Notes: generated from the sequence alone by a model not told the origin. 64,000 nt of DNA from Streptomyces sp. WMMC500 (GCF_027497195.1 NZ_CP114905.1:2900001-2964000); one strand, 5' to 3'; positions 1 through 8,458 are shown, numbered from the stretch's first letter. Numbers and translations: made by a program.

Positions 1-207
1 CTGGACGTGCACCGGCCGCCGGGCGACACCGACGAGCAGTGGGCGGCGCGGAAGGCGGAGTTCGGCCGGCAGGGGATCGACGCCTTCAAGAGGATGGCGA
101 CGCCGGAGGAGATGGCGTCGGCGGCGCTGGCGCTGGCGTCGGACGACATGAGGTTCCAGACCGGTACGACGGTGGTGGTCGACGGCGGCCAGTTGGCGGG
201 CCTGTGA
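1..207 (+). CDS. short-chain dehydrogenase/reductase, C-terminal fragment cut by window edge
   Basis: Only the last 68 codons lie in the window; the frame is open from base 1 and the true start is upstream. The tail is typical of classical SDR oxidoreductases (NAD(P)-dependent, Rossmann fold): an RMATPEEMA segment, an ALALASDD helix, then TGTTVVVDGGQ, the usual SDR ending in which the VDGG turn closes the fold. The catalytic Tyr-Lys and the nucleotide-binding glycines are outside the window, so substrate cannot be inferred. It converges on the Clp-N gene and is separated from it by a hairpin. Confidence 0.85.
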   Translation: MDVHRPPGDTDEQWAARKAEFGRQGIDAFKRMATPEEMASAALALASDDMRFQTGTTVVVDGGQLAGL

Positions 208-208
208 C

Positions 209-243
209 GCCGGCCGCCCCGTGACGGCGGCGGGGCGGTCGGC
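209..243. terminator. terminator hairpin between convergent genes
   Basis: A 13-bp inverted repeat (GCCGGCCGCCCCG with one G-T wobble against its partner) with a 9-nt loop follows the SDR stop by one base and could serve both convergent genes. There is no T-run, as is usual for Streptomyces hairpins. Confidence 0.6.
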
Positions 244-335
244 GCCACGTGCGAACGGATTCGGCACCGGATTCGGCGAGGAGGGCGGCCCCGCACAGCC
301 GCCCGTCTCACCCGGCCCCGCTCACCCGCCCCCGC

Positions 336-890
336 TCACCCCGCGCGCTGTACCGCGGGCAGGGCGGCCTCGATGGCCGCGTACGTGGCCCCGTGGTCGG
401 CCAGCACCTCCGCGGGGATGCCGGGGCCGGCCGCGAGCGCGAGCAGGATGTGCTCGTCGCCGACGTACTTGTCCCCGCGTCCCAGCGCGATCCTGAGGGA
501 CCGTTCCAGCACGGCCTTGGCGTCGGCGGCGAACCGGGCGCGGCGCCGCCGCCCCGCCCGGCGCCGGGCGAGGGCGCCGGGGCCGTGGGTGGACTCGACG
601 CGGTCGACGACCGCGTCGACGTCGATGCCGATCCCGGCGAGCGCCTCGGCGTCGGACCGGGTGAGTCCGCCCCGCCGCCGCGCCTCGTCCAGCCCTCGCA
701 GGACCCCGGCCCGGCGTGCCTCGCTGTCGACCCCGGCCGCGGCCAGCGCGACGGCCCCGGGGGTACCGGATCCGGCGAGGAGTTGCCGCAGCAGGTGCTC
801 GGCGGTGACGTGTGCGTCGCCGCCCTGTTCCGCGCGGGCCGCCGCACCGCGGACGAGGTCCTTGGCGGCCCCGGTGAACCGTTCGAACAT
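336..890 (-). CDS. stand-alone Clp N-terminal (Clp-N) domain protein
   Basis: 184 residues starting MFERFTGAAKDLV, the start of a Clp-N (ClpA/ClpC N-domain) fold that in Clp ATPases binds substrates and adaptors. Two Clp-N-like halves are visible: residues ~1-75 with HVTAEHLLRQLL, and ~110-180 with GDKYVGDEHILLALA. No Walker motifs or AAA domain follow, so it is not an unfoldase; by inference it may act as an adaptor or decoy for a Clp machine or bind stressed proteins. The start ATG overlaps the stop of the upstream HTH gene (TGATG), so the two are translationally coupled. A 23-residue longer reading frame exists upstream but would run through the HTH gene, so the internal ATG was chosen. 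The function of such free Clp-N proteins in Streptomyces is not established. Confidence 0.8.
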   Translation of the reverse strand: MFERFTGAAKDLVRGAAARAEQGGDAHVTAEHLLRQLLAGSGTPGAVALAAAGVDSEARRAGVLRGLDEARRRGGLTRSDAEALAGIGIDVDAVVDRVESTHGPGALARRRAGRRRRARFAADAKAVLERSLRIALGRGDKYVGDEHILLALAAGPGIPAEVLADHGATYAAIEAALPAVQRAG

Positions 891-1099
891 CAGCGCCTCC
901 CGTGCTTCTTGTGTACCGCCTGCCGACTGACCCCCAGCTCGGCCGCGACGTCCTGCCACGACCAGCCCTGATTCCGCGCGCTGCGCACCTGCACGGCCTC
1001 CAGTTGCTCCAGCAGCCGCCGCAGCGCGGCCACGGCCCGGAGGCCTTCCCGGGGGTCGGCACCCCCGGCGCGCTCGGCAAGCTCGGTTGCGTCACTCAT
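890..1099 (-). CDS. small HTH DNA-binding protein, first gene of the Clp-N module
   Basis: 69 residues with a basic C-terminal helix-turn-helix (WSWQDVAAELGVSRQAVHKK) and an N-terminal helix rich in Leu/Arg that could dimerise (LRAVAALRRLLEQLEAVQ). It reads as a minimal transcriptional regulator. The stop codon overlaps the start of the Clp-N gene, so the two form one operon. Two palindromes with identical arms lie just upstream (1103-1146), the first beginning only four bases from the start codon, which suggests autorepression. Function is inferred from layout; the family is uncharacterised to my knowledge. Confidence 0.8.
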   Translation of the reverse strand: MSDATELAERAGGADPREGLRAVAALRRLLEQLEAVQVRSARNQGWSWQDVAAELGVSRQAVHKKHGRR

Positions 1100-1102
1100 G
1101 CC

Positions 1103-1146
1103 GTCAACCTACGTTGACGCCGCACGGGATGTCAACCACAGTTGAC
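1103..1146 (-). promoter_or_regulatory. twin palindromic operators upstream of the HTH/Clp-N operon
   Basis: Two inverted repeats with identical arms, GTCAAC-N4-GTTGAC, at 1103-1118 and 1131-1146, centre to centre 28 bp (close to helical phasing). They sit immediately upstream of the HTH start and no other gene start is nearer, so they are most likely binding sites for the HTH product itself. Confidence 0.7.
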
Positions 1147-1281
1147 GCCGACGTCCCTCGACGGGCAGGCGCGCCGCTCCGGTGAGGCCCGGGTCCGGCG
1201 GCGACGGGAACCACGACTGTCGTGTCAGTGGGCTGAAGTAGCCTTCCGGCCATCGCAGTTCGTCCGGGAGGACCAAGAAAA

Positions 1282-2790
1282 TTGACTGACCTGTCCGCTT
1301 TTCCGCTGCCTTTCGACGCGTCCCCTTTGCCGGCCTTCGCGCCTCCCAGAACGCTGCGGGAACTTCAGATAATGGAGTGCAGCGCCCACATTCGGGCGAA
1401 GCCGGAGTGGTTCGACAAGAGGAACGACGCCGGCATCGTCGCCAGGTGGACACGAGAAGCGCTCGCCCAGGGCCTCACCGAAGCGCAGGTCGCCTACGTC
1501 CTCGCCGAACTCGCGCACTACGCCGCCCTCCGGGACGCGAACACCGGCATCGAGGTTTCCGCCGTCGACGGGGTGTGGCAGTCCGACACCCTCATAGACG
1601 ACGCACTCAGGTCCCGGCTGCGCGCGGCGGTCCGGATTCTGGAAGAGGTCCCCGAAGCCGAACGCGACTGGCACCCCGGATCCGGTGGCCAGGTCCTGGA
1701 CCTCGTCCATCCCTCACTGTTCTGTCTGGTGAAAGAGACAAGCGGCGCACCCGAGCGCGCCTGGCAACACATCGGGAGCCGCGCTTCGGCCTACGAGTTC
1801 TCCCAGAAGTTCCAGTGGCTGCCCACCGACGTGGACGTCAGTGACGACGGCGAGGTCACCTTCCGCTCGTACGTCAACAACCTCCACCCCGAGACCCACC
1901 GCGAACTGCTGGCGGTCCTGCCCGAGGTGTTCGCGCGCATGCGCCCGATGCTGGAGAACGTGCTCACCGACCTGCGCCATCCGCGGCCCCTGCGGATCGA
2001 GGCCGACCCCTTCGGCTGGTACGAGCCCACGCCGGAATACCCGGAGAAGGACTCCTACACCGACGACGACGCCTATCAGGAAGCCGTCCGAGCATGGGAC
2101 AGGGCCTACGACGATCACTGGGTGAACCGGACTCCGATCATCCCCGACGCCCCCGCCTTCGCCCCGCCCGAGCCGCCCGACGACTCCGCCCGGGTCGACC
2201 TGCGCGGCCGGCGCCTCCAGGTCATCGTCAAGCTCGCCACCATCCACCTCACCCCGGACCGGCCGGAGTACGCCGGCGGTTCCTGGCATGTCGAGGGAAT
2301 GCTGAACGAACGCATCGTCTCGACCGCCATCTACTACTGGGACAGCGAGAACATCACCGAAAGCCGACTGGGCTTCCGGGCGGCGGTCGACGACCCCGAC
2401 TACGAGCAGAACGACAACGAAGGCATCAGCGAGGTCTACGGCCTGGAGAACGAAGAAGCGCTGAACCAGACGCTGGGTTCGGCATCCACCCCGGCCGGCC
2501 GCTGCCTGGCGTTTCCGAACGTCCTGCAACACCGCGTCGACTCGTTCCGCCTCACGGACCCGGCCCGCCCGGGGCATCGCAAGATACTCGTGTTCTTCCT
2601 CGTCGACCCGTCGCAAACGATCGTCTCGACCTCCGACGTGCCGCCCCAACAGCCGTGGTCCGACACCTCGACCATGACACTCGAACAAGCCAGGAACTAC
2701 CGCGAACAACTCATGCAGGAGCGCAAGTTCTTCATCGACGAACACAACGAGCAGCTCTACGAACGCGAATTCTCCCTCTGCGAACACTGA
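1282..2790 (+). CDS. DUF4246 family protein, probable Fe(II)/2-oxoglutarate-type oxygenase fold
   Basis: 502 residues. The sequence matches my recollection of the DUF4246 family, best known from fungi and scattered in bacteria: an N-terminal region with LRELQIMECSAHIRAKPEW, a DLVHPSLFCLV block and a core WHVEGMLNERIVSTAIYYWD followed by NITESRLGFR. Within the core, His336-x-Glu338, His417 (LQHRV) and Arg433 (GHRKILVFF) have the order and spacing of an HxD/E...H...R metal and 2-oxoglutarate triad in a double-stranded beta-helix; this is my inference, not an established activity. The start is TTG preceded by GGGAGG ten bases upstream; no ATG or GTG gives a better start. Third-position GC falls in places (AATGGAGTG, GAAGAAGCG), compatible with lateral acquisition. 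It stands alone with its own ribosome binding site. Confidence 0.75.
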   Translation: MTDLSAFPLPFDASPLPAFAPPRTLRELQIMECSAHIRAKPEWFDKRNDAGIVARWTREALAQGLTEAQVAYVLAELAHYAALRDANTGIEVSAVDGVWQSDTLIDDALRSRLRAAVRILEEVPEAERDWHPGSGGQVLDLVHPSLFCLVKETSGAPERAWQHIGSRASAYEFSQKFQWLPTDVDVSDDGEVTFRSYVNNLHPETHRELLAVLPEVFARMRPMLENVLTDLRHPRPLRIEADPFGWYEPTPEYPEKDSYTDDDAYQEAVRAWDRAYDDHWVNRTPIIPDAPAFAPPEPPDDSARVDLRGRRLQVIVKLATIHLTPDRPEYAGGSWHVEGMLNERIVSTAIYYWDSENITESRLGFRAAVDDPDYEQNDNEGISEVYGLENEEALNQTLGSASTPAGRCLAFPNVLQHRVDSFRLTDPARPGHRKILVFFLVDPSQTIVSTSDVPPQQPWSDTSTMTLEQARNYREQLMQERKFFIDEHNEQLYEREFSLCEH

Positions 2791-2798
2791 GAAACGCG

Positions 2799-2839
2799 CC
2801 GGACGGCCGGACCCCGTCGTGCGGGACCCGGCCGCCCGG
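2799..2839. terminator. imperfect terminator hairpin after the DUF4246 gene
   Basis: An 18-bp imperfect inverted repeat (CCGGACGGCCGG against CCGGCCGCCCGG, a few mismatches) with a 5-nt loop begins 9 bases after the stop codon. Confidence 0.55.
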
Positions 2840-2844
2840 GGCAG

Positions 2845-2937
2845 TCACCCCTGCCTCGGCACCACCGCGTTGCTGGGGCAGGGCTCCGGGCCGTCGTCGG
2901 CGCTGATCCTGAACTTGTACTCCCACCGGTCAGGGCG
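2845..2937 (-). pseudogene. orphan coding-like C-terminal fragment after the MDR gene
   Basis: On the minus strand, directly in frame after the stop of the oxidoreductase gene, codons read R-P-D-R then WEYKFRISADDGPEPCPS-NAVVPRQG and a stop at 2845-2847. All 26 codons from Trp onward end in G or C, the mark of real Streptomyces coding DNA, yet there is no start codon or ribosome binding site. Most simply it is the 3' remnant of a deleted gene. Readthrough of the oxidoreductase stop, or a frame error in that gene, are less likely alternatives. Confidence 0.35.
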
Positions 2938-3900
2938 TCAGCGCGTCAGGACGACCTTGCCGAACAAGTCACCCGCCGCCATCCTCTCGAAGCCCTCCCG
3001 CGCCCGGTCCAGCGGCAGCACCGTGTCGATCACCGGCCGGACCCCCTTCACCGCGCAGAAGTTCAGCAGCCCCGCCAGCTCCTCCTTGCTGCCCATCGTC
3101 GAGCCGACGATCTTCAGCTCCAGGAAGAAGATCCGCTGCAGCTCCACCGACGACGGGTTCGGCCCGCTCGTCGAGCCCGAGATGACCAGCGTGCCGCCGG
3201 GGCGCAGCGACTTCACCGAGTGGGACCACGTCGCCGCGCCCACCGTCTCCAGGACCGCGTCCATCCGGTGCGGCAGGCGGGTGCCCGGTGCCACCGCGGC
3301 CTCCGCGCCGAGCTCCTCCGCGCGCTTGCGCTTCGCCTCGTCGCGGCTCGTTGCGTACATCCGCAGCCCGGCCGCCGCGCCCAGCACGATCGCCGCCGTG
3401 GCGACGCCGCCGCCCGCGCCCTGGACCAGGACGGAGTCGCCGGGGCGCACGCCCGCGTTGGTGAAGAGCATGCGGTACGCCGTGAGCCAGGCCGTCGGCA
3501 GGCACGCGGCCTCCTCGAAGGTCAGCTCCTTCGGCTTCGGCAGCACGTTCCAGGCGGGGACGGCGACCTGCTCCGCGAACGTGCCCTGGTACCGCTCCGT
3601 CAGCAGCGACCGCGGCTCGTTCGGGCCCACCCCGTGGCCGGTCTGGCCGATGACGGAGTGGAGGACCACCTCGTTGCCGTCGGCGTCGACGCCCGCCGCG
3701 TCGCAGCCGAGGATCATCGGCAGGGCGTCCTCGCCGAGTCCGACGCCGCGCAGCGACCACAGGTCATGGTGGTTGAGGGAGGCGGCTCTGACGTCGACGA
3801 CGGCCCATCCGGGCGGGGCCTGCGGCGCGGGCCGCTCCCCCAACTCCAGGCCGTTCAGCGGGTCGTCGCGGTCGATGCGGGCGGCGTAGGCGGCATACAT
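2938..3900 (-). CDS. MDR family zinc-type alcohol dehydrogenase / quinone oxidoreductase-like protein
   Basis: 320 residues from MYAAYAARIDRD. Medium-chain dehydrogenase/reductase: an N-terminal GroES-like domain (ASLNHHDLWSLRG, ILGCDAAGVD) and a nucleotide-binding domain with VLVQGAGGGVATAA (the glycine-rich NAD(P)H turn) and ends FGKVVLTR as in quinone-oxidoreductase-like members. The cysteine cluster of the structural zinc site is not evident, favouring the zinc-independent or poorly metallated subgroup. Substrate unknown. An ATG two codons upstream (3906) is possible; the frame stays open further upstream but that reads like intergenic DNA. Convergent with the DUF4246 gene. Confidence 0.85.
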   Translation of the reverse strand: MYAAYAARIDRDDPLNGLELGERPAPQAPPGWAVVDVRAASLNHHDLWSLRGVGLGEDALPMILGCDAAGVDADGNEVVLHSVIGQTGHGVGPNEPRSLLTERYQGTFAEQVAVPAWNVLPKPKELTFEEAACLPTAWLTAYRMLFTNAGVRPGDSVLVQGAGGGVATAAIVLGAAAGLRMYATSRDEAKRKRAEELGAEAAVAPGTRLPHRMDAVLETVGAATWSHSVKSLRPGGTLVISGSTSGPNPSSVELQRIFFLELKIVGSTMGSKEELAGLLNFCAVKGVRPVIDTVLPLDRAREGFERMAAGDLFGKVVLTR

Positions 3901-3999
3901 GACCATGAAGCTACGCGCCGGGGCGGGGGCGTGCCAGCCCCCGCCCCGCCGAGCGAAATTTCTCACCCGGGCCCGGTGTGACCGGGGACCCGGACGGGC

Positions 4000-4761
4000 T
4001 CACAGCACCTTGGACAAGAACGCCTTCGTCCGCTGGTGCTGCGGGTTCGTCAGGACCTCCCGCGGGTGGCCGGACTCCACCACCACACCGTCGTCCATGA
4101 ACACCAGCGCGTCCCCGACCTCCCGCGCGAACCCCATCTCGTGCGTGACGACGATCATCGTCATGCCGGACTCCGCGAGGTCGCGCATCACGTCGAGCAC
4201 CTCGCCGACCAGCTCCGGGTCGAGCGCGGAGGTGGGCTCGTCGAAGAGCATCAGCTTCGGCTCCATCGCCAGTGCCCGCGCGATGGCGACGCGCTGCTGC
4301 TGGCCGCCGGAGAGCTGCGTCGGGTAGCCCGCCGCCTTGTCCGCCAGGCCCACGCGGTCCAGCAGCCGCATCGCGCGCTCCCGGGCCGTCGCCTTGGACT
4401 CCCCCTTGACCTGGACCGGCGCCTCCATGACGTTCTCCAGCGCGGTCATGTGCGGGAAGAGGTTGAAGCGCTGGAACACCATGCCGATGTCCTTGCGCTG
4501 CGCGGCGACCTCCTTGTCCTTCAGCTCGTAGAGCTTGTTGCCCTGCTGCCGGTAGCCGACGAGGTGGCCGTCGACGTACAGCCGGCCGGCGTTGATCTTC
4601 TCCAGGTGGTTGATGCACCGCAGGAAGGTCGACTTACCGGAGCCCGAGGGGCCGACGAGGCAGAAGACCTCGCGCGGCGCGACCTCCAGGTCGATGCCCT
4701 TGAGCACGTGGGTGAGCCCGAAGGACTTGTGTACGCCCTCGGCCCTGACCATTGCCGTCAT
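4000..4761 (-). CDS. polar amino acid ABC transporter ATP-binding protein
   Basis: 253 residues. Complete ABC ATPase: Walker [11 protein letters not shown]-loop [12 protein letters not shown], signature LSGGQQQR, Walker [14 protein letters not shown] and the switch His in VVTHEMGFA. The close match to the GlnQ/HisP type ([19 protein letters not shown]) points to uptake of glutamine, glutamate or another polar amino acid. The start MTAMVRA was chosen because GAGGTGAG precedes it and it lies 8 bases after the permease stop; a reading frame open well upstream is an artefact of the GC-rich permease gene. It is the last gene of the three-gene importer operon. Confidence 0.93.
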   Translation of the reverse strand: MTAMVRAEGVHKSFGLTHVLKGIDLEVAPREVFCLVGPSGSGKSTFLRCINHLEKINAGRLYVDGHLVGYRQQGNKLYELKDKEVAAQRKDIGMVFQRFNLFPHMTALENVMEAPVQVKGESKATARERAMRLLDRVGLADKAAGYPTQLSGGQQQRVAIARALAMEPKLMLFDEPTSALDPELVGEVLDVMRDLAESGMTMIVVTHEMGFAREVGDALVFMDDGVVVESGHPREVLTNPQHQRTKAFLSKVL

Positions 4762-4769
4762 GGCGGCGC

Positions 4770-5738
4770 TCACCTCGTTCCCATCAGCCGCGGCCCGGAG
4801 AAAATGTTGCGCCGGAGCTTCTGCAGCGGTGTCAGCGGCAACTGGCGTACGGAGCCCTTGGCGTAGTGCCGCTCGATGTAGTACTGGATCACGCTGAACA
4901 CGCTGGTCATCGCCAGATACCAGACGGCGACGACGATGTACATCTCCATCGGGTTCAGGTTGGTCGCGGAGATCTCGTTCGCCACGAACGTCAGCTCGGT
5001 GTATTGGATGACCATCGCCAGCGACGAGGTCTTGAGCATGTTGATGAACTCGTTCCCCGTCGGCGGCACGATCACCCGCATCGCCTGGGGCAGCACGATG
5101 CGCCGCATCGTCTTCCCCTGGCTCATGCCGAGCGCGTGCGACGCCTCCGTCTGGCCCTCGTCGACCGACTGGATGCCGGCGCGGACGATTTCGGCCATGT
5201 ACGCGGCCTCGTTGAGGCCGAGGCCGAGGAGCGCCGCCACGAACGGGGTCATGACGTCGGTCATCTCGTTCTTGTAGAGCGGACCCAGGTTGAGGGTCTG
5301 GAAGACGAGGCCGAGGTTGTACCAGAGCAGCAGTTGCAGCAGCACCGGGGTGCCGCGGAAGAACCAGATGTAGAGGTTGGCGAACGCCGAGGTCACCGGG
5401 TTGTCCGAGAGCCGCATGATCGCGAGGACGATGCCGAGGACCACGCCGAGCAGCATGGCGAGCACGGTGATCAGCAGCGTGTTCCCGGCGGCTTCGACGA
5501 CCCGGCCGGAGAACAGGTACTCGGGGACGTCGCCCCACTCGATCTTGGCGTTGGCGAAGGCGTAGACGAGCAGCCCGAGGAGCGCGAGGACGACCGCGGC
5601 GCTCACCCAGCGCCAGGGGTGGCGCACGGGGATCGCCCTGATCGCCTCGGGCGGCACCGCGGTGGCGGCACCGGTCTTCGAGGGCCCGGGCCCGGCCGGT
5701 TGCTTGTCGGCCGGGCCCGGTGAGGTCGGGTCGGTCAC
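4770..5738 (-). CDS. polar amino acid ABC transporter permease
   Basis: 322 residues: a Pro/Gly-rich cytoplasmic N-terminus (~40 residues), then about five or six membrane segments and the HisM/GlnP-type permease domain. The cytoplasmic EAA loop that docks to the ATPase is visible as [25 protein letters not shown] (Gly at the conserved place, split here for length: [10 protein letters not shown] then [10 protein letters not shown]). [13 protein letters not shown] is typical of amino-acid permeases. One permease with one ATPase implies a homodimeric channel. Encoded between the binding protein and the ATPase genes in the same operon. Confidence 0.92.
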   Translation of the reverse strand: MTDPTSPGPADKQPAGPGPSKTGAATAVPPEAIRAIPVRHPWRWVSAAVVLALLGLLVYAFANAKIEWGDVPEYLFSGRVVEAAGNTLLITVLAMLLGVVLGIVLAIMRLSDNPVTSAFANLYIWFFRGTPVLLQLLLWYNLGLVFQTLNLGPLYKNEMTDVMTPFVAALLGLGLNEAAYMAEIVRAGIQSVDEGQTEASHALGMSQGKTMRRIVLPQAMRVIVPPTGNEFINMLKTSSLAMVIQYTELTFVANEISATNLNPMEMYIVVAVWYLAMTSVFSVIQYYIERHYAKGSVRQLPLTPLQKLRRNIFSGPRLMGTR

Positions 5739-5774
5739 GGGAGGACTTCTCTCTGAACGGCTTACGGGCGGTGG

Positions 5775-6692
5775 TTACTCGTTGCCTCCGTTGACGGTGG
5801 CCTTGTCGACGCCGCCCTTCTCGACGTTCCACTTCTCCAGCACCTTCTGGTACTCGCCGTTCTCGATGATCGCGTCGAGCGCCTTGGCGAGCGCGTCCCG
5901 CAGCTCGGGGTTGTCCTTGGAGACCGCGATGCCGTACGGGGCGGCGTCGATCTGCTCGCCGACGACCTCGAAGTCCTCGCCGCCGCCCGACTCCCGGGCG
6001 TTGTAGGCGGCGACCGGGAAGTCGTTCAGGTCGGCGACGGCCCGGCCCTGCTTGACCTGCTGCAGCGCCTCGGTGTCCTTGGTGAAGGGCAGCGTCTTGA
6101 TCGGCTTGTCGCACTTCTCGTTCTGCGCCTTGGCGATGTCCGCGCTGACCGTGCCCCGCTGGAAGGCGACGGTCTTGCCGCACAGGTCGTCGAGGGTGGA
6201 GACGCCCTCGGGGTTGCCCTTCTGGACCAGGATGGAGACGCCGGCGGAGAAGTAGTCGACGAAGTCGACCTCGGCCTGGCGCTCCTTGTTGTCGGTCATC
6301 GACGACATGATGATGTCGAAGCGGCCGGAGTCGAGCGACGGGATCAGGTTGTCGAAGACGTTGTTCTGGAACTGGAACTCGACGCCCAGCTCCTCGCCGA
6401 GCGCGTTGGCGATGTCGATGTCGACGCCGGCGGGCTGGCCGCCCTGGTCGAATTCCATCGGGGCGTACGCGATGTCCGAGCCGACCTTGATCACGCCGGC
6501 GTCCTCGATGGCCTTGGGCAGTGCGCCGGGCGCCGCGTTCGCCTTGGTCTCACCGCCGTCGCCGCCGTCGCCCCCGTCGTCGGTCTGGTCGCCGCAGGAC
6601 GAGAGCACGAGTGCCCCCGCGGCGGCGAGTGCCCCGATGGCCACCAGTCGTGACTTGGCTGCTCCGGTGCGCCGGGTGGTGCGAGGGGTCAT
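5775..6692 (-). CDS. amino acid ABC transporter substrate-binding lipoprotein
   Basis: 305 residues. A lipoprotein signal (basic [12 protein letters not shown], hydrophobic stretch, lipobox LVLSSC with Cys33) precedes an acidic linker of repeated Asp-Gly and a bacterial extracellular solute-binding family 3 domain ([63 protein letters not shown]). This is the surface receptor for the importer. The ATG at 6692 was chosen because GGAGG lies eight bases upstream and it immediately precedes the signal peptide; the frame is open further upstream without signal. First gene of the operon, divergent from the malic enzyme across 492 bp. Confidence 0.92.
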   Translation of the reverse strand: MTPRTTRRTGAAKSRLVAIGALAAAGALVLSSCGDQTDDGGDGGDGGETKANAAPGALPKAIEDAGVIKVGSDIAYAPMEFDQGGQPAGVDIDIANALGEELGVEFQFQNNVFDNLIPSLDSGRFDIIMSSMTDNKERQAEVDFVDYFSAGVSILVQKGNPEGVSTLDDLCGKTVAFQRGTVSADIAKAQNEKCDKPIKTLPFTKDTEALQQVKQGRAVADLNDFPVAAYNARESGGGEDFEVVGEQIDAAPYGIAVSKDNPELRDALAKALDAIIENGEYQKVLEKWNVEKGGVDKATVNGGNE

Positions 6693-6861
6693 TGCGGGAT
6701 CCTCCTGCGGGGGGTGAACGGGGGTCAGAAGTTCACGGCCCCGGACGCGGCAGTTGGTGCGCCTGGGGCGGATGTCGACGATTGCCGACGACGGCATCTT
6801 TGCATCCGGAAGACACGGCTCAGGAATCCTGCGGGGTCAAAATCCGATAACAGGTTCGGTA

Positions 6862-6894
6862 GTGAGACGTAACTCACGTTTATACGTAACCCTC
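6862..6894. promoter_or_regulatory. direct repeat GTAACYCWC in divergent region
   Basis: GTAACTCAC (6869-6877) and GTAACCCTC (6886-6894), 17 bp apart, in the AT-richest stretch between importer and malic enzyme genes. Regulator unknown; spacing does not fit a GlnR box. Confidence 0.35.
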
Positions 6895-7123
6895 ATCCTA
6901 CGCAATTCGCCATTTTTCGCAGTATGCAGGTGCGCGCATGGCTATACGGAGCACCACTGCTCACTCTCGCAAAGTGGCTCGCACGGGGCGCTCTGCTTCC
7001 TGTACAACGGACACTTACACCCCAAATCCGGGGCCCAGGGCGCGAGTGCGGCGCGCCCGGTGTCCGGACCTCACCACGGCTGTGGCGCTCACTCCGCGGC
7101 CAGGTGGCCGGACACGTGCCCGC

Positions 7124-7147
7124 CCACCCCTCGACCGAGAGGGGTGG
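7124..7147 (+). promoter_or_regulatory. hairpin plus pyrimidine run in the malic enzyme leader
   Basis: Perfect 9-bp stem (CCACCCCTC / GAGGGGTGG) with a 6-nt loop, followed by TTCCTCTTTCT, 37 bases upstream of the GTG start. It looks like an intrinsic terminator placed inside a 5' leader, i.e. a possible attenuator, or the terminator of a short upstream transcript. Confidence 0.45.
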
Positions 7148-7184
7148 TTCCTCTTTCTATGACTGTGACTAAGGGGTCAACAAC

Positions 7185-8399
7185 GTGGCAGCGGAGATCG
7201 TCAACCCTCCGAGCGGGACGGATACGTCCGACAGCCCAGACGACGACTACTTCGATCCGGCCTTCGCCCTCCACCGGGGCGGCAAGATGGCCGTCCAGGC
7301 GACCGTCCCGGTCGACGACAGGGACGACCTGTCGCTCGCCTACACACCGGGCGTCGCGAAGGTGTGCACCGCAATCGCAGAACAGCCCGAACTCGTCCAC
7401 GACTACACCTGGAAGTCCCAGGTGGTCGCCGTCGTCACGGACGGCAGCGCGGTCCTCGGCCTCGGCGACATCGGCCCGGAGGCGTCCCTTCCGGTGATGG
7501 AGGGCAAGGCCATCCTCTTCAAGCAGTTCGGCGGCGTGGACGCGGTCCCCGTCGCGCTGGACTGCCGCGAGGTGGACGACATCGTCGAGACCGTGGCGCG
7601 GCTCGCGCCCTCCTTCGGCGGGGTGAACCTGGAGGACATCTCCGCGCCCCGCTGCTTCGAGATCGAGCGCAGGCTGCAGGAGCGCCTGGACATCCCGATC
7701 TTCCACGACGACCAGCACGGCACCGCCGTCGTCACCCTCGCCGCGCTGCGCAACGCCGCGAAGCTCAGCGGCCGGGCGCTCGGCGAGCTGCGCGCGGTGA
7801 TCTCCGGGGCCGGCGCGGCCGGTGCGGCGATCGCGAAGATCCTCGTCGAGGCCGGCATCGGAGACGTGGTCGTCGCCGACCGCAAGGGCATCGTCTCCGC
7901 GGACCGCGAGGACCTGACCGACGCCAAGCGGGAGCTGGCGGAGCTGACGAACCACGAGGGGCGCACGGGCTCGCTGGAGTCGGCGCTCGCGGGCGCGGAC
8001 GTCTTCATCGGCGTCTCCGGCGGCACGGTGCCGGAGCGGGCGGTGGCGACGATGGCGAAGGGCGCGTTCGTCTTCGCCATGGCCAACCCCAATCCGGAAA
8101 TCCACCCGGACGTGGCGCACAAGTATGCGGCCGTCGTCGCCACCGGCCGCAGCGACTACCCGAACCAGATCAACAACGTGCTCGCGTTCCCCGGCATCTT
8201 CGCCGGGGCGCTGCAGGTGCGTGCCTCCCGGATCACCGAGGGCATGAAGCTCGCGGCGGCGGAGGCGCTGGCGGACGTGGTCGCGGGCGAGCTGAGCCCG
8301 CATTGCGTGATCCCGTCGCCGTTCGACGAGCGGGTGGCGCCGGCCATCACGCGCGCGGTCGCCGCGGCGGCGCGCGCGGAGGGCGTGGCGCGGCGGTAG
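7185..8399 (+). CDS. NAD(P)-dependent malic enzyme
   Basis: 404 residues; oxidative decarboxylation of malate to pyruvate and CO2 in the cytosol, linking the TCA cycle with gluconeogenesis or NADPH supply. The malic N-domain shows [13 protein letters not shown], the catalytic Lys region [13 protein letters not shown] and metal-binding [11 protein letters not shown]; the NAD-binding domain shows [15 protein letters not shown] and ends with [10 protein letters not shown] and [15 protein letters not shown], all hallmark malic enzyme motifs. The size is that of the short bacterial form without a phosphotransacetylase tail. GTG start with AAGGGG eight bases upstream. Preceded by a long leader with a possible attenuator. 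Confidence 0.95.
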   Translation: MAAEIVNPPSGTDTSDSPDDDYFDPAFALHRGGKMAVQATVPVDDRDDLSLAYTPGVAKVCTAIAEQPELVHDYTWKSQVVAVVTDGSAVLGLGDIGPEASLPVMEGKAILFKQFGGVDAVPVALDCREVDDIVETVARLAPSFGGVNLEDISAPRCFEIERRLQERLDIPIFHDDQHGTAVVTLAALRNAAKLSGRALGELRAVISGAGAAGAAIAKILVEAGIGDVVVADRKGIVSADREDLTDAKRELAELTNHEGRTGSLESALAGADVFIGVSGGTVPERAVATMAKGAFVFAMANPNPEIHPDVAHKYAAVVATGRSDYPNQINNVLAFPGIFAGALQVRASRITEGMKLAAAEALADVVAGELSPHCVIPSPFDERVAPAITRAVAAAARAEGVARR

Positions 8400-8409
8400 C
8401 CGGCTGAGC

Positions 8410-8451
8410 GGGCCGTACGGCGCACGCCCGGCGGGCGGCGCCGTACGGCCC
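8410..8451. terminator. bidirectional terminator, malic enzyme / aldo-keto reductase
   Basis: Perfect 14-bp inverted repeat GGGCCGTACGGCGC with a 14-nt loop between two convergent genes. Confidence 0.75.
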
Positions 8452-8458
8452 GTGTCCC

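Larger units (their letters stand above)
6693..7184. promoter_or_regulatory. 492-bp divergent intergenic region, importer operon / malic enzyme
   Basis: No credible gene. GC drops sharply between about 6780 and 6960, where the promoters must lie. A direct repeat, GTAACTCAC at 6869-6877 and GTAACCCTC at 6886-6894 (17-bp period), overlaps a short inverted repeat GTGAG-N6-CTCAC (6862-6877) and looks like an operator. The last 60 bases before the malic enzyme hold a hairpin listed separately. Confidence 0.5.

Noticed and set aside
4762..6183. Apparent N-terminal extension of the ABC ATPase gene through permease and binding protein genes
   Set aside because: The extension is a frame shadow over two genuine genes; the ATPase starts at MTAMVRA behind a Shine-Dalgarno sequence.
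6869..6890. GlnR box before the importer operon
   Set aside because: The GTAAC repeats are 17 bp apart and the required GAAAC-type elements are missing.
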